A stretch of DNA of 64,000 bases from Winslowiella arboricola (GCF_025527015.1 NZ_JAODIM010000041.1:124001-188000), one strand, 5' to 3'. Shown: positions 28,739-40,010, numbered from the stretch's first letter. Notes: generated from the sequence alone by a model not told the origin. A program made the numbers and translations.

Positions 28739-30652
28739 TTATTTTTTGTCGTCTTTTACTTCTTCGAATTCAGCATCGACAACGTCGTCATCTTTCTTCG
28801 CAGAAGCGTCGCCTGCATCGGCGCCAGCGCCAGCCTGCTGCTGCTGAGCAAATTCCATCAGCTTGCTGGAAACTTCCATCAGCGCTTGCATTTTGGCTTC
28901 GATCTCAGCTTTATCTTCGCCTTTCAGCGCAGTGTTCAGCTCAGCCAGAGCCGCTTCAATCGGCGCTTTGTCGTCTGCTGGCAGTTTATCGCCCGCTTCG
29001 TCCAGCTGCTTACGCGTGCTGTGCGACAGATGATCGGCCTGGTTACGTACCTGCACCAGCTCTTCGAACTTGCGGTCAGCTTCAGCGTTAGCTTCGGCGT
29101 CACGCACCATTTTCGCGATCTCTTCTTCGTTCAGACCAGAAGAAGCCTTGATGGTGATCTTCTGCTCACGACCGCTGTTTTTGTCCTTCGCTGACACGTG
29201 CAGGATACCATCGGCGTCGATGTCGAAAGTGACTTCGATCTGCGGCATACCGCGCGGCGCAGACTGGATGCCGTCGAGGTTAAACTGACCCAGTGATTTG
29301 TTATCACCGGCACGCTTACGCTCACCCTGCACCACGTGAATGGTCACCGCAGACTGGTTATCTTCCGCTGTAGAGAACACCTGACTGTGTTTGGTCGGAA
29401 TAGTGGTGTTCTTGTTGATCAGCGCAGTCATCACGCCGCCCATGGTTTCGATACCCAGTGACAGCGGGGTTACGTCCAGCAGCAGCACGTCTTTCACGTC
29501 GCCCGCCAGAACACCACCCTGTACTGCAGCACCAACGGCTACTGCTTCGTCCGGGTTCACATCTTTACGCGGCTCTTTACCAAAGAATTCAGCCACTTTC
29601 GCCTGAACCATTGGCATACGCGTCTGACCGCCGACCAGGATAACGTCGTTGATGTCGGAAACCGACAGACCCGCATCCTGCAGCGCCACTTTCAGTGGTT
29701 CAATAGAACGAGTCACCAGGTCTTCAACCAGTGATTCCAGCTTCGCACGGGTCACTTTGATGTTCAGGTGTTTAGGACCTGTAGCATCAGCAGTGATGTA
29801 CGGCAGGTTCACGTCGGTCTGCTGGGCAGAAGAGAGCTCAATTTTCGCTTTCTCTGCGGCTTCTTTCAGACGCTGCATCGCCAGTGGATCGTTGTGCAGA
29901 TCGATACCCTGATCTTTCTTAAACTCAGCCACCAGGTAGTTGATCATACGGCTGTCGAAGTCTTCACCACCAAGGTGAGTATCACCATTGGTCGCCAGCA
30001 CTTCGAAGGTTTTTTCGCCATCAGCATCATCGATTTCAATGATGGAGATATCGAAAGTACCACCGCCGAGGTCGTAAACCGCGATAGTGCGGTTGCCAAC
30101 TTCTTTATCCAGACCGTAAGCCAGTGCGGCTGCGGTTGGTTCGTTAATAATACGTTTTACTTCCAGACCCGCGATACGGCCGGCGTCTTTAGTTGCCTGA
30201 CGCTGAGCATCGTTAAAGTAAGCGGGTACAGTGATAACCGCTTCAGTTACTGGTTCGCCCAGATAATCTTCCGCCGTTTTCTTCATTTTCTTCAGCACTT
30301 CCGCAGAGATCTGCGGTGGCGCCAGTTTCTGGCCTTTTACGTCAATCCACGCATCACCGTTATCGGCTGCGATGATTTTGTAAGGCATGATTTTCAGGTC
30401 ACGCTGTGCTTCTTCGTCCTGGAAGCGACGGCCAATCAGGCGCTTAATCGCAAACAGGGTATTCTGCGGGTTAGTCACAGCCTGACGTTTAGCAGGCTGA
30501 CCTACCAGAATCTCACCATCCTGCGTGTAAGCAATGATTGAAGGAGTGGTGCGATCGCCTTCCGCATTTTCCAGCACGCGAGCTTTGCCGCCATCCATAA
30601 TCGCAACACAAGAGTTGGTTGTACCCAGGTCAATACCAATAATCTTACCCAT
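28739..30652 (-). CDS. dnaK: Chaperone protein DnaK (Hsp70)
   Basis: DnaK (637 residues; E. coli 638) is the ATP-dependent Hsp70 that folds and protects proteins and restrains sigma-32. The ATPase domain begins [18 protein letters not shown]. Other signatures are [15 protein letters not shown] near 193 and [14 protein letters not shown] near 337. The substrate-binding domain follows the [14 protein letters not shown] linker near 393, and the tail ends with the EEVKDDKK motif. A sigma-32-type promoter lies upstream. Confidence 0.99.
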   Translation of the reverse strand: MGKIIGIDLGTTNSCVAIMDGGKARVLENAEGDRTTPSIIAYTQDGEILVGQPAKRQAVTNPQNTLFAIKRLIGRRFQDEEAQRDLKIMPYKIIAADNGDAWIDVKGQKLAPPQISAEVLKKMKKTAEDYLGEPVTEAVITVPAYFNDAQRQATKDAGRIAGLEVKRIINEPTAAALAYGLDKEVGNRTIAVYDLGGGTFDISIIEIDDADGEKTFEVLATNGDTHLGGEDFDSRMINYLVAEFKKDQGIDLHNDPLAMQRLKEAAEKAKIELSSAQQTDVNLPYITADATGPKHLNIKVTRAKLESLVEDLVTRSIEPLKVALQDAGLSVSDINDVILVGGQTRMPMVQAKVAEFFGKEPRKDVNPDEAVAVGAAVQGGVLAGDVKDVLLLDVTPLSLGIETMGGVMTALINKNTTIPTKHSQVFSTAEDNQSAVTIHVVQGERKRAGDNKSLGQFNLDGIQSAPRGMPQIEVTFDIDADGILHVSAKDKNSGREQKITIKASSGLNEEEIAKMVRDAEANAEADRKFEELVQVRNQADHLSHSTRKQLDEAGDKLPADDKAPIEAALAELNTALKGEDKAEIEAKMQALMEVSSKLMEFAQQQQAGAGADAGDASAKKDDDVVDAEFEEVKDDKK

Positions 30653-30708
30653 CTAAACGTCTCCTACTTAAATTCGTCAATTCGTAATCAATCTGATTGT
30701 GAACCAGT

Positions 30709-30735
30709 TATGCGGGCGAATTGCGTTATTTCAAG
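30709..30735 (-). promoter_or_regulatory. Sigma-32 heat-shock promoter of dnaKJ
   Basis: On the minus strand CTTGAA (30730-30735) and CCCGCATA (30709-30716) are 13 bases apart. They match the sigma-32 consensus CTTGAA-N13-17-CCCCAT-T with one mismatch in the -10. The box lies about 57 bases before the dnaK start. Confidence 0.78.
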
Positions 30736-30842
30736 CGCCGACAACTGCTTTTTTTCCGGTCCAACAACTATTGGATGAGAAGTAAGTGGGGCCGCTTCTG
30801 ACAGCATCAAGGGTTAAAACTAAAAAAATTTTCATTTTGATG

Positions 30843-30873
30843 AAAAAAAACAGGCCCGCATCTGCGGGCCTGT
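30843..30873 (-). terminator. Intrinsic terminator of the transporter gene at 30893-32197
   Basis: On the minus strand ACAGGCCCGCA and TGCGGGCCTGT form an 11-bp stem with a 2-base loop (30850-30873), followed by eight T. It lies 20 bases after the transporter stop. Confidence 0.88.
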
Positions 30874-30892
30874 CTGATAAAACGCAGTCAGA

Positions 30893-32197
30893 TTAACGGG
30901 CGCTGACTTCACGCATCAGCCCCTGCTGACGGCGCTCTGCGGCCAGCCATAAGCCCGCCAGCAAGCCCATCACCGCCAGCGCCACCACATACCAGGCGGG
31001 CGCCATCGGCGTATACTTCATCATCAGGGTGACGGAAATGGGCGTCAGGCCACCGAAAATGGCGTACGCGACGTTATATGAGAAAGAGATACCGGTGAAA
31101 CGCACTTCCGCCGGAAAGGCATGCACCATCACAAACGGCACCACGCCGACCACTCCCACGCTCAGTCCGGCAATGGCATAGGCGAGGAACAGATATTCCG
31201 GCGCGACTGCCGTGCTGTGGAAAAAGCCCCAGCTACAGATCGCCAGCAGCAGGCTACCGATCGTCAGGACTTTCGCCGCGCCGAAGCGATCAACCAGCAG
31301 ACCGGCAGTGATACAGCCAATCATCAGCATCACGGTCGCAACGCTGTTAGCCTGCAGCGCCGTCGCGGCAGCAATGCCGTGCTGTTTCTGCATCAGGGTC
31401 GGCGCCATCAGGATCACCACCACAATGCAGGCCGAGAGCAGCCAGGTCAGCAGCATCGACATCACTACTCCACGCTTATGCTGCGCCAGTACGGTTTTCA
31501 GCGGCAGCGTTTCAGACAATGCCTTACGCGCCTGCATTTCGCGGAATACCGGGGTTTCCTGCAGCCAGCGACGCAGATACATCGCCAGTAAACCAAAGAT
31601 GCCGCCAAGGAAGAACGGAATACGCCAGCCGGTGGCGGCAATCGCTTGCGGCGTCATGATGGTATTGATTAGCGTAGCGACCAGCGATCCCAGCAGGATG
31701 CCAAAGGTGAGACCGGCGGTCAGCGTGCCGCAGGCGATACCAATGCGTTTTTCCGGCACATGCTCGGCGACAAATACCCAGGCCCCCGGCACTTCACCGC
31801 CGATAGCAGCGCCCTGCAACATGCGCATCAGCAGTAACAGCAGTGGCGCGGCAATGCCGATACTCTGGTAAGTCGGCAGCAGGCCCATTGCCAGCGTTGG
31901 CAGCGCCATCAGCAGAATACTCAGGCTGAACATCTTCTTGCGCCCGACCCGGTCGCCAAAGTGCGCCATAACAATGCCGCCCAATGGACGCGCCAGATAG
32001 CCGGCAGCGAAGATACCAAAAGTCTGTACCTGGCGCAGCCATTCGGGGATATCCGGCGGGAAGAACAGCTCGCCAATCACCGCCGCGAAAAAGACGAAGA
32101 TGATAAAGTCGTAGAACTCCAGCGCGCCACCCAGTGCCGCCAGAGAAAGGGTTTTGTAATCCTGCCGGTTTAAGCGGCGTGCGATATCGTGATCCAT
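30893..32197 (-). CDS. MFS transporter, metabolite:H+ symporter family
   Basis: This 434-residue inner-membrane protein is similar in layout to ProP/KgtP/ShiA transporters. The opening has GGALEFYDFIIFVFFAAVIG near residues 23-42. The loop 2-3 motif is GDRVGRKKMF near 83-92, and RMLQGAAIGGEVPGAWVFVAEH lies near 125-146. Twelve hydrophobic segments are present. The substrate, probably a carboxylate or a compatible solute, cannot be read from sequence. It occupies the place between mog and dnaK where E. coli carries satP, so it may be a replacement. It has its own terminator. Confidence 0.83.
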   Translation of the reverse strand: MDHDIARRLNRQDYKTLSLAALGGALEFYDFIIFVFFAAVIGELFFPPDIPEWLRQVQTFGIFAAGYLARPLGGIVMAHFGDRVGRKKMFSLSILLMALPTLAMGLLPTYQSIGIAAPLLLLLMRMLQGAAIGGEVPGAWVFVAEHVPEKRIGIACGTLTAGLTFGILLGSLVATLINTIMTPQAIAATGWRIPFFLGGIFGLLAMYLRRWLQETPVFREMQARKALSETLPLKTVLAQHKRGVVMSMLLTWLLSACIVVVILMAPTLMQKQHGIAAATALQANSVATVMLMIGCITAGLLVDRFGAAKVLTIGSLLLAICSWGFFHSTAVAPEYLFLAYAIAGLSVGVVGVVPFVMVHAFPAEVRFTGISFSYNVAYAIFGGLTPISVTLMMKYTPMAPAWYVVALAVMGLLAGLWLAAERRQQGLMREVSAR

Positions 32198-32326
32198 AAT
32201 TTTTCGTGCATTTCCAGAGGCAGAAGAAAAAAAGGCATAGCAGGAACTGTAAAGCTGTGATGACTATACCGTCAATTTCTCGCTACACCCAGTGGTGCTG
32301 GATCTTATGCCTGAAAAATTCGTTTT

Positions 32327-32914
32327 TCAGTTGTTTGTGTCACGTCTTGCGCTTTTAGGACGAAAAGCTGCTACTACCGACTCATGAGTTTCCACATAAG
32401 GCCCCTCAAGCAGCTGAATGCAGTACGGAACACTGGCAAAGATGCCATGCACACGCGTATTGCCCTGTTCATCTTTCAGCCCTTCCAGCGTCTCTTTAAT
32501 CGATTTTGGCTGGCCTGGCAGGTTAAGAACCAGCGACTGCTTGCGGATCACCCCGGCCTGGCGCGAGAGAATCGCCGTCGGCACAAAATTCAGGCTAATT
32601 TGCCGCATCTGTTCGCCAAAACCGGGCATTTCGCGATCGGCCACCGCCAGCGTAGCGTCGGGAGTCACATCGCGACGCGCCGGGCCGGTACCACCGGTGG
32701 TCAGCACCAGATGGCAGAACATCTCATCCACCAGTTCACAAATCGCCTGCTCAATCAGTGGCTGCTCATCGGGCACCAGACGTTTTTCCAGTTCGAACGG
32801 CGTACTGATCGCCTGACCCAGCCAGGCCTCAAGCGCGGGCAGACCCAGATCCTGATAAATGCCGTTCGAGGCGCGGTCGGAAACCGAGATCAATCCTATG
32901 CGTAATGTATTCAT
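32327..32914 (-). CDS. mog: Molybdopterin adenylyltransferase
   Basis: Mog (195 residues, as in E. coli) adenylates molybdopterin before molybdenum insertion. MoCF-domain motifs are visible: RIGLISVSDRASNGIYQD near the start, LTTGGTGPARRDVTPDAT near residues 71-88 with the conserved acidic residue, and LNLPGQPKSIKETL near 133-146. It is leftward and downstream of talB, in the same relative place as in E. coli. Confidence 0.96.
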   Translation of the reverse strand: MNTLRIGLISVSDRASNGIYQDLGLPALEAWLGQAISTPFELEKRLVPDEQPLIEQAICELVDEMFCHLVLTTGGTGPARRDVTPDATLAVADREMPGFGEQMRQISLNFVPTAILSRQAGVIRKQSLVLNLPGQPKSIKETLEGLKDEQGNTRVHGIFASVPYCIQLLEGPYVETHESVVAAFRPKSARRDTNN

Positions 32915-33011
32915 TGTCAGTTCGCTGCTTAGTCGCGGCCGGTCAGTCAGAAGCGGCGCGGTTTATAAGAGGGGTTGCCAGCAAGAATAAACCATCGGGG
33001 CGGGAAAGAGA

Positions 33012-33034
33012 AAGTGGCCGGTTGCCGGCCACTT
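33012..33034 (-). terminator. Terminator-like hairpin after talB
   Basis: AAGTGGCCGG (33012-33021) pairs with CCGGCCACTT (33025-33034). On the minus strand it is followed by a T/C-rich tract, TTTCTCTTTC. It begins 8 bases after the talB stop. Confidence 0.7.
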
Positions 33035-33042
33035 AAAAAGCA

Positions 33043-33996
33043 TTACAGCAGATCGGCAATCATCTTCTCAAGTTTGCCCTGATCGATGGCAAAGTTGCGG
33101 ATGCCTTCAGCCAGTTTGGCAACCGCCATTGGATCCTGGTTGTGCTGCCACAGGAACTCAGATTCGGTCATTTTCGCCGGACGCGCTTTCACTTCGCCTT
33201 TAAAGCTCAGTTTACGCTCAACGGTGCCTTCACTTTCCGCCAGCTCTTTCAGCAGGCCAGGAGAGATAGTCAGACGGTCACAGCCAGCCAGTTCCAGAAT
33301 CTCACCGACGTTACGGAAGCTTGCGCCCATTACCACGGTTTCATAGCCGTGCTGCTTGTAGTACTCATAGATTTCAGCCACTGAAACCACGCCTGGATCT
33401 TCGTGCGGCGCGTACTCTTTTTTGTCGGTATTAGCTTTGTACCAGTCAAGGATACGGCCAACAAACGGCGAAATCAGGAAGGCACCCGCTTCAGCACACG
33501 CACGTGCCTGCGCAAAGGAGAACAGCAGGGTCAGGTTACAGTTGATGCCTTCTTTTTCCAGCTGCTCAGCGGCACGGATACCCTGCCAGGTGGAAGCCAG
33601 TTTAATCAGGATGCGGTCATTGCTGATACCTGCATCGTTGTACAGTTTGATCAGGCTACGCGCCTTAGCGATGCTGGCTTCGGTATCGTAGGAAAGACGG
33701 GCGTCAACTTCAGTAGAGATACGACCGGGGATCAGCTTCAGGATTTCCAGACCGATATTCACCGCCAGTTTGTCGGAGGTGTACTGAATCTGTTCTGCTT
33801 TATCACTGCTCTGATCGCGCGCCCAGGCGATCGCTTCATCGATCAGTTTGCGGTATTCAGGGATTTGCGCGGCATTCAGAATCAGAGAAGGGTTGGTGGT
33901 GGCATCCTGCGGCTGATACAGCTTCATCGCTGCGATATCGCCGGTGTCAGCAACCACAGTAGTCAGCTGACGTAAGGAAGTAAGTTTGTCCGTCAT
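33043..33996 (-). CDS. talB: Transaldolase B
   Basis: TalB (317 residues, as in E. coli) transfers dihydroxyacetone between sugar phosphates in the non-oxidative pentose phosphate pathway. The Schiff-base lysine is in [12 protein letters not shown] near residue 132. The N-terminal DATTNPSLI near 30-38 and [18 protein letters not shown] near 153-170 are family signatures. The start was placed at [11 protein letters not shown] (33996), although the frame is open five codons upstream. It stands divergent from yaaA. Confidence 0.97.
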   Translation of the reverse strand: MTDKLTSLRQLTTVVADTGDIAAMKLYQPQDATTNPSLILNAAQIPEYRKLIDEAIAWARDQSSDKAEQIQYTSDKLAVNIGLEILKLIPGRISTEVDARLSYDTEASIAKARSLIKLYNDAGISNDRILIKLASTWQGIRAAEQLEKEGINCNLTLLFSFAQARACAEAGAFLISPFVGRILDWYKANTDKKEYAPHEDPGVVSVAEIYEYYKQHGYETVVMGASFRNVGEILELAGCDRLTISPGLLKELAESEGTVERKLSFKGEVKARPAKMTESEFLWQHNQDPMAVAKLAEGIRNFAIDQGKLEKMIADLL

Positions 33997-34215
33997 AGTT
34001 GTCATTCTCATTAGGTTAGACTGTCGAGGGGTAAAAAGTCTGTGGTCGATAATATCACGCGCAACTGACCGCGCAAGGTAAGGTTGCCGCTAAACAGATA
34101 GCCAGCGCGAATCGTAATGATTCGCCTAATCTAATGGCTTTTTTGCTACAGTAAGCGCAACTAAACCGACGAATAAACAGAAGAAAACCCTGCGGGGCAG
34201 CTGAGGAATAGAACG

Positions 34216-34992
34216 ATGTTGATGGTGATCTCTCCGGCCAAAACGCTGGATTTTGACGGCCCGCTGGCGACCAAAAAATTTACCCAATCCGCACTTCTCG
34301 ACAAATCGCAGCAGCTGATCGAGGTGGCGCGTGCCCTGTCACCGGCGCAGATTGGTTCGCTGATGCATATCAGCGATAAGCTGGCGGAACTTAACGCCCA
34401 ACGGTTTAACGACTGGCAGCCGCCCTTCACACTCGATAATGCACGACAGGCGATTCTGGCGTTTAAAGGCGATGTCTATACCGGCTTGCAGGCGGAAGAT
34501 TTTAGCGCCAGGGATTTCGACTTTGCCCAGCAGCATCTGCGGATGCTTTCCGGTCTGTATGGTCTGTTGCGCCCGCTCGATTTAATGCAGGCTTATCGCC
34601 TGGAGATGGGAATTAAACTGGCGAATCCGGCGGGGAAAGATCTCTATACTTTCTGGGGCGAAACCCTGACCGAAGCGCTGAATAATGCGCTGGCGGAGCA
34701 AGGCGACGATGTGCTGATCAACCTGGCTTCTGATGAGTATTTTAAAGCGGTGAAGCCGAAGAAACTTAACGGACGGGTAATTAAACCGGTATTTCTCGAT
34801 GAGAAAAACGGCAAATTTAAGGTGATCAGTTTTTACGCCAAAAAAGCGCGCGGGCTGATGAGCCGCTATATCATTCAGCAACGTCTGACCAAACCGGCCC
34901 AGCTAAAGAAATTCGACCTTGAAGGTTACTTTTTTGATGACGAATCCAGTTCAGAAAATGAGCTGGTATTTAAGCGGCACGAGCAGAAATAA
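34216..34992 (+). CDS. yaaA: Peroxide stress resistance protein YaaA
   Basis: YaaA (258 residues) belongs to the UPF0246 family. In E. coli it is OxyR-controlled, lowers free intracellular iron during peroxide stress and binds DNA. The start [14 protein letters not shown] and the internal blocks [17 protein letters not shown] near 78 and [11 protein letters not shown]-like [16 protein letters not shown] near 204 match E. coli closely. Unlike E. coli, no yaaJ gene lies between yaaA and talB. Confidence 0.95.
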   Translation: MLMVISPAKTLDFDGPLATKKFTQSALLDKSQQLIEVARALSPAQIGSLMHISDKLAELNAQRFNDWQPPFTLDNARQAILAFKGDVYTGLQAEDFSARDFDFAQQHLRMLSGLYGLLRPLDLMQAYRLEMGIKLANPAGKDLYTFWGETLTEALNNALAEQGDDVLINLASDEYFKAVKPKKLNGRVIKPVFLDEKNGKFKVISFYAKKARGLMSRYIIQQRLTKPAQLKKFDLEGYFFDDESSSENELVFKRHEQK

Positions 34993-35002
34993 GTCCCTTT
35001 GC

Positions 35003-35109
35003 GGGCGGCGAGAACGCCGTCATTAGGTCTCGCGCAAATCATTAACACGGGCGGCGAGAACGCCGCCCCTACGCTGATCTGTTGTAGGGGCGGCGTTCTC
35101 GCCGCCCGT
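35003..35109. repeat. Dispersed palindromic repeat, intact copy after yaaA
   Basis: It has a solo arm GGGCGGCGAGAACGCCGTCAT at about 35003. A perfect inverted repeat follows, with 26-bp arms at 35047-35072 and 35084-35109 and an 11-base spacer. Layout and sequence are nearly identical to 27329-27436. It lies between the convergent yaaA and thrC genes, 10 bases past the yaaA stop. Confidence 0.9.
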
Positions 35110-35123
35110 CCCACAGCAACGTC

Positions 35124-36407
35124 TTACTTCAGCAAAAACGCCCGCAGCGCAGCAAAATCCGCGTTCATCGTATGCGAAAGCAGATCCAGATCGGCGCGCT
35201 CCGCCAGTTCTGGCGGCAACGGTAGCTGTTTGTCGAGGATCTCTTCCACGCTCTCTTTAAACTTCGCCGGATGCGCAGTACCAAGGAACAGGCCAAACTC
35301 GCCCTCCTGCAGCTGATCGCGCAGCAGACGGTACGCAATTGCCGCATGAGGTTCAGAAACATAACCAATGCTGTCCAGCTCACGCATGGTGGCTCTGGTG
35401 GTTTCATCACTGACTGCGCCGGTAGCCAGATCCTGCAGACGCCAGGTCTTGCGACGGAACAGCTCTTCGACGCGCGGCCAGTTATTTGGCTGGCTGACAT
35501 CCATCGCGTTCGACAGCGTGGCGACCGTTACATTTGGCTGCCATTCACCGCTGGTAAGGAAACGCGGCACGGTGTCGTTGGCGTTGGTAGCGGCAATAAA
35601 GCGCTTCACCGGCAGACCCAGCGACTTCGCCAGCAGGCCCGCAGTCAGATCGCCAAAGTTACCGCTCGGCACCGAGATCACCAGCTGGTTACGCTGCTCT
35701 TGCGGCAGCTGCGCTACCGCTTCGAAGTAATAGCAGATCTGCGCCAGCAGACGGCTGATATTGATTGAGTTCGCTGAGTTAAGGCCAATGGCCTTTTTCA
35801 GCTCTTCATCGTCAAACGCCTGCTTCACCAGTGACTGACAGGCATCGAAATCACCGTCAATAGCGATAGTTTCAATGTTGCCGCCCAGCGTACAGAACAG
35901 CTTCTCCTGCAACGGGCTGATTTTGCCCTGTGGATAGAGGATCACCACGCGCACATTGTCCATGCCATAGAATGCATGGGCCACCGCCGCACCGGTATCG
36001 CCAGAGGTGGCGGTCAGAATGGTGATCTGCTCATCGGCGCCGCTGATATAAGAGAGCATCTGCGCCATAAAGCGGCCGCCGAAATCTTTAAACGCCAGCG
36101 TCGGGCCATGGAACAGCTCCAGCGCGGCGATATCTTCGGAGACGTTCACCACCGGCGCCGGGAAGGCGAACGCCTGTTTTACCCGCTCCTTTAGCTGGTG
36201 TGCTTCAATTTCATCGCCAATAAACGCGGAGAGAATTTTGCTGCTGCGGGTCACGAAATCCAGCTTCAGCATCTCATCGATATCAGTCAGTTCGAACTCA
36301 GGCAGCTCCAGTGGGAAAAACAGCCCTTGCTGTTTGCCCAAACCCTGCTTTACCGCCTGGGCAAAGCTGACCTGCTCGTTGTGATCCTTAAGGTTATACA
36401 GTTTCAT
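35124..36407 (-). CDS. thrC: Threonine synthase
   Basis: ThrC (427 residues; E. coli 428) converts O-phosphohomoserine to threonine with pyridoxal phosphate. The PLP lysine is in LAFKDFGGRFMAQML near residue 107, and the phosphate-binding GNFGDLTAGLLAKSLG is near 241. The opening MKLYNLKDHNEQVSFAQAV is diagnostic. It follows thrB by 3 bases and is the last gene of the thrLABC operon. Confidence 0.98.
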   Translation of the reverse strand: MKLYNLKDHNEQVSFAQAVKQGLGKQQGLFFPLELPEFELTDIDEMLKLDFVTRSSKILSAFIGDEIEAHQLKERVKQAFAFPAPVVNVSEDIAALELFHGPTLAFKDFGGRFMAQMLSYISGADEQITILTATSGDTGAAVAHAFYGMDNVRVVILYPQGKISPLQEKLFCTLGGNIETIAIDGDFDACQSLVKQAFDDEELKKAIGLNSANSINISRLLAQICYYFEAVAQLPQEQRNQLVISVPSGNFGDLTAGLLAKSLGLPVKRFIAATNANDTVPRFLTSGEWQPNVTVATLSNAMDVSQPNNWPRVEELFRRKTWRLQDLATGAVSDETTRATMRELDSIGYVSEPHAAIAYRLLRDQLQEGEFGLFLGTAHPAKFKESVEEILDKQLPLPPELAERADLDLLSHTMNADFAALRAFLLK

Positions 36408-36410
36408 GCG

Positions 36411-37340
36411 TTATCCCAGTTTACGTGCGCCTGCCGTGTCTAAACGGCAAATATGTACAAAGCCTTCATCATTCTGCAGGTAGTGCTGGCTTAACCAGTC
36501 AGCCATACGCTGCGCGGTGTCCGTATTGTCGCAAACGGCAAACAGCGTCGGGCCGGAGCCGGAAATGCCACAGGCCAGCGCGCCAATCTGGCTGGCCGCC
36601 TGACGTGCTTCGGCAAAGCCAGGCAGCAGCTTAGTGCGATAAGGTTCGGCGATCACATCTTTCATCAGTTTCGCCGCCAGCGCAGGCTGCTGCGTGTGGC
36701 AGGCATGAATAAAGCCCGCCAGATAGCGACCATGTTTTATGCAATCTTCTTTGCGATACTGCGCCGGTAAAATCGCCCGCGCTTCGGCAGTGGAGACTTT
36801 AATGCCCGGATAGGCCATCACCCACAACCAGTTATCAAAGCCTGGCACGTCCTGGCTGATAATGCCGTTCTCTTCCAGCATCAGCTGCAACCCGCCAAGG
36901 AAACAGGGGGCGACATTATCATAGTGTACGCTGCCAGAAATGCGCCCTTCCAGCTCGCCCATCAGCGCCAGCAGCTCGGTGTCGCTCAGTGGCTTACCGC
37001 AGAACTCATTCATCGCCATCAGGCCAGCCACCACCGAACAGGCGGAAGAGCCAAGACCGGAGCCGATTGGCATATTTTTTTCCAGCTTCATCGCCACCGG
37101 CACTTGTTTGCCGATCGCTTCACAGAAGCGCACCCAGCACTGGTAAACGATATTCTCTTGCGGATCGGTCGGCAGCTTACTGACAAAGCGTCCTTCGTTA
37201 ACCAGGCTAAAGCTCTCCGCCGCCTCTACGCTGACGCAGTCGCCAAGCAGCGAACCATCAACGGGCGATACTGCCGCGCCAAGCACATCAAAGCCGACGC
37301 TGACATTGCCAATCGAGGCCGGTGCATAAATTTTTACCAT
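36411..37340 (-). CDS. thrB: Homoserine kinase
   Basis: ThrB (309 residues) phosphorylates homoserine. The GHMP-kinase ATP motif is [17 protein letters not shown] near residues 90-106, and the C-terminal motif is [15 protein letters not shown] near 257. The start [21 protein letters not shown] at 37340 is standard; the frame is open seven codons upstream into thrA. Only 2 bases separate it from the thrA stop. Confidence 0.98.
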   Translation of the reverse strand: MVKIYAPASIGNVSVGFDVLGAAVSPVDGSLLGDCVSVEAAESFSLVNEGRFVSKLPTDPQENIVYQCWVRFCEAIGKQVPVAMKLEKNMPIGSGLGSSACSVVAGLMAMNEFCGKPLSDTELLALMGELEGRISGSVHYDNVAPCFLGGLQLMLEENGIISQDVPGFDNWLWVMAYPGIKVSTAEARAILPAQYRKEDCIKHGRYLAGFIHACHTQQPALAAKLMKDVIAEPYRTKLLPGFAEARQAASQIGALACGISGSGPTLFAVCDNTDTAQRMADWLSQHYLQNDEGFVHICRLDTAGARKLG

Positions 37341-37342
37341 TA

Positions 37343-39805
37343 TTAAACTCCCAACTTCCATGACAGCGTGCGTAACAGATCGGCAAATACCCCGGCGGCG
37401 GTAACATCATTACCGGCGCCATAACCGCGCAGAACCAGCGGAATCGGCTGATAGTAACGGCTGTAGAACGCCAGCGCATTCTCACCATTTTTTACTTTAT
37501 ACAGCGGATCATTACCGTCGACGGCGTCAATTTTTACCTTACAGATGCCACCCTCTTCAATCGCACCGACAAAGCGTAATACTTTCCCCTCTTCACGCGC
37601 GGTCGCCACACGCGCACTAAAGGCGGCGTCGAGTTCTGGCAGGCGCTGCATAAAGGTTTCGACATCGGCAATCTGGTTCAGGCTGTCCGGCAATACTGCT
37701 TCAATGGCAATATCGCTCAGCTCCAGCTGATAACCTGCTTCACGGGCAAGAATCAGCAGCTTACGCGCCACATCCATACCGGAGAGATCGTCACGCGGAT
37801 CCGGCTCGGTAAAGCCCAGATCACGTGCCATTTTGGTGGCTTCAGACAGTGATACGCCCTCATCCAGTTTACCAAAGATAAATGACAGCGAACCCGACAG
37901 AATGCCGGAGAAGCGAATCAGCTCATCACCGGCATTTAACAGATTCTGCAGGTTTTCAATCACCGGCAGACCAGCGCCGACATTGGTGTCATACAGGAAC
38001 TTACGGCGTGATTTTTCCGCCGCGGCGCGCATCTGCTGATAATAGTTCCAGGATGAGGTGTTGGCCTTTTTGTTCGGCGTCACCACATGGAAGCCATCAG
38101 CGAGGAAGTCAGCATACTGATCGGCAACCGCCTGGCTGGAGGTACAGTCAACAATCACCGGGTTCAGCAGGTGATACTCTTTCGCCAGACGTGACAAACG
38201 CTCAAGGCTGAAAGGCTCTTTTGCCGCCTGTAACGCCTGCTGCCAGTTATCCAGCGGTACGCCGTGGACATTGGTCAGCAACGCGCGTGAGTTGGCGATA
38301 CCGCAGACACGCAGATCGATATGCTTATTCTTCAGCCACGCCTGCTGACGATGCAGCTGCTCGATCAGCGCAGCGCCCACGCCTCCGACGCCAACCACAA
38401 ACACTTCGATCACCTGATCGGTGGCAAACAGCATCTGATGCACCACGCGCACACCGGTAGTGGCATCTTCATTACTGACCACCACGGAAATAGATCGCTC
38501 AGAAGAGCCCTGCGCAATCGCCACAATATTGATATTGGCGCGCGCCAGCGCCGAGAAGAATTTGGCCGAGATGCCGCGCAGCGTACGCATACCGTCACCG
38601 ACTACCGAGATTACCGCCAGCTGCTCCATCACATCGAGCGGCTCCAGCAGGCCATCTTTTAATTCCAGATAGAACTCATCTTCCAGCACACGGCGCGCGC
38701 GCGCCAGGTCGCCCTGCGATACGCAGAAGCTGATGCTGTATTCGGAAGAGGATTGGGTAATCAGCACCACCGAGATACCGGCGCGTGACATCGCGGCAAA
38801 CACACGCGCGGCCATGCCGACCATCCCTTTCATCCCCGGGCCGGAGACGTTAAACATCGCCATATTATTCAGGTTGGTGATGCCCTTCACCGGGTTTTCA
38901 TCATCCACCGCATCGCCGCCGATCAAAGTGCCGGGAGCTTGCGGGTTGGCGGTATTTTTAATCAGACAAGGGATCTGGAACTGGGCAATCGGGGTGATGG
39001 TGCGTGGATGCAGTACTTTGGCGCCGAAGTAGGAGAGCTCCATCGCTTCCTGATAGGACATCGACTTCAGCAGACGTGCATCCGGCACCTGACGCGGGTC
39101 ACAGGTATAGACGCCATCAACGTCAGTCCAGATTTCGCAACAGTCAGCACGTAAACACGCCGCCAGCACCGCCGCTGAGTAGTCAGAACCGTTACGGCCC
39201 AGCACCACCAGTTCACCGCGCTCGTTACCGGCGGTGAAGCCCGCCATCAGGATCATATTGTCTGCCGGGATCTGACTGGCGACGATACGCCGCGTGGATT
39301 CGGCGATATCGACGGTGGATTCCAGATAGTGACCCACCGCCAGCAGCTTTTCGACCGGATCAATCACGCTGACGCCGTAACCACGCGCCTGCAACAGCGC
39401 TTCCATAATGGCGATAGAGAGTTTTTCACCACGGCAGATAATCGCCGCGTTGACGCTGTCCGGACACTGTCCCAGCAGGCTGATGCCGTGCAGAATCTGT
39501 TTCAGCTGCGCAAATTCCAGATCCACCTGCGTTTTCAGGCGGTCATAAGCGAAACCAGGCTGAGCATCCGCCAGACCCTGCAACAGCTCTGCGAAGATAC
39601 GTTCGGCGTCGCTGATATTCGGCAATGCGTCCTGACCACTGATGGTTTTCTCAATCATCGCGACCAGATGATTGGTGATTTTAGCCGGAGCAGAAAGCAC
39701 CGTCGCGACCTGTCCCTGCTGTGCATTGCTTTCCAGAATATCGGCAACACGCATAAATCTTTCTGCATTTGCCACTGAGGTCCCGCCGAATTTCAGCACT
39801 CGCAT
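37343..39805 (-). CDS. thrA: Bifunctional aspartokinase I / homoserine dehydrogenase I
   Basis: ThrA (820 residues, as in E. coli) catalyses the first and third steps of threonine synthesis and is inhibited by threonine. The aspartokinase motif [17 protein letters not shown] is at the start, and the kinase domain continues to about residue 290. Two ACT-type regulatory segments lie at about 320-460. The homoserine dehydrogenase domain begins [18 protein letters not shown] near 465 and holds [17 protein letters not shown] near 635 and [17 protein letters not shown] near 670. The start has CAGGAGAG upstream. Confidence 0.98.
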   Translation of the reverse strand: MRVLKFGGTSVANAERFMRVADILESNAQQGQVATVLSAPAKITNHLVAMIEKTISGQDALPNISDAERIFAELLQGLADAQPGFAYDRLKTQVDLEFAQLKQILHGISLLGQCPDSVNAAIICRGEKLSIAIMEALLQARGYGVSVIDPVEKLLAVGHYLESTVDIAESTRRIVASQIPADNMILMAGFTAGNERGELVVLGRNGSDYSAAVLAACLRADCCEIWTDVDGVYTCDPRQVPDARLLKSMSYQEAMELSYFGAKVLHPRTITPIAQFQIPCLIKNTANPQAPGTLIGGDAVDDENPVKGITNLNNMAMFNVSGPGMKGMVGMAARVFAAMSRAGISVVLITQSSSEYSISFCVSQGDLARARRVLEDEFYLELKDGLLEPLDVMEQLAVISVVGDGMRTLRGISAKFFSALARANINIVAIAQGSSERSISVVVSNEDATTGVRVVHQMLFATDQVIEVFVVGVGGVGAALIEQLHRQQAWLKNKHIDLRVCGIANSRALLTNVHGVPLDNWQQALQAAKEPFSLERLSRLAKEYHLLNPVIVDCTSSQAVADQYADFLADGFHVVTPNKKANTSSWNYYQQMRAAAEKSRRKFLYDTNVGAGLPVIENLQNLLNAGDELIRFSGILSGSLSFIFGKLDEGVSLSEATKMARDLGFTEPDPRDDLSGMDVARKLLILAREAGYQLELSDIAIEAVLPDSLNQIADVETFMQRLPELDAAFSARVATAREEGKVLRFVGAIEEGGICKVKIDAVDGNDPLYKVKNGENALAFYSRYYQPIPLVLRGYGAGNDVTAAGVFADLLRTLSWKLGV

Positions 39806-39832
39806 GTTTAAAACTCTCCTGAATTTATGCCG

Positions 39833-39863
39833 AAAAAAAAGCCCGCACTGGTTAGGTGCGGGC
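39833..39863 (-). terminator. thr operon attenuator
   Basis: On the minus strand GCCCGCAC and GTGCGGGC (39841-39863) form an 8-bp stem, extended by flanking AA/TT, followed by eight T. It lies between the leader peptide gene and thrA. A GCGGGC in the leader stop region can pair alternatively with it, as in the E. coli attenuator. Confidence 0.92.
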
Positions 39864-39890
39864 TTCTTTTTTTGTTATTTCCTGTATGCG

Positions 39891-39965
39891 TCAGCCCGCA
39901 CCGTTACCTGTTGTGGTAATGGTGGTGGTAATAATAATTGTGGTATTCAGGCTGATTTTGCGCAT
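39891..39965 (-). CDS. thrL: thr operon leader peptide
   Basis: This 24-residue peptide is encoded just upstream of the attenuator. It starts MRKISLN and then runs through eight Thr and four Ile codons before ending GNGAG. Ribosome stalling at these codons when Thr-tRNA or Ile-tRNA is scarce prevents formation of the terminator hairpin at 39833-39863 and lets thrABC be transcribed. This mechanism is established in E. coli, and every element is visible here. E. coli ThrL has 21 residues; this one is slightly longer near the N-terminus. Confidence 0.95.
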   Translation of the reverse strand: MRKISLNTTIIITTTITTTGNGAG

Positions 39966-40010
39966 TTAGATTTTTCGTCTGTCTGTCTTTTAATGTCCGT
40001 CTGTCTTCCA

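Noticed and set aside
29768-30541. A 257-codon open frame antisense to dnaK, with others at 28607-29194 and 29070-29288
   Set aside because: They mirror conserved dnaK codons, have no ribosome sites of note and no family resemblance.
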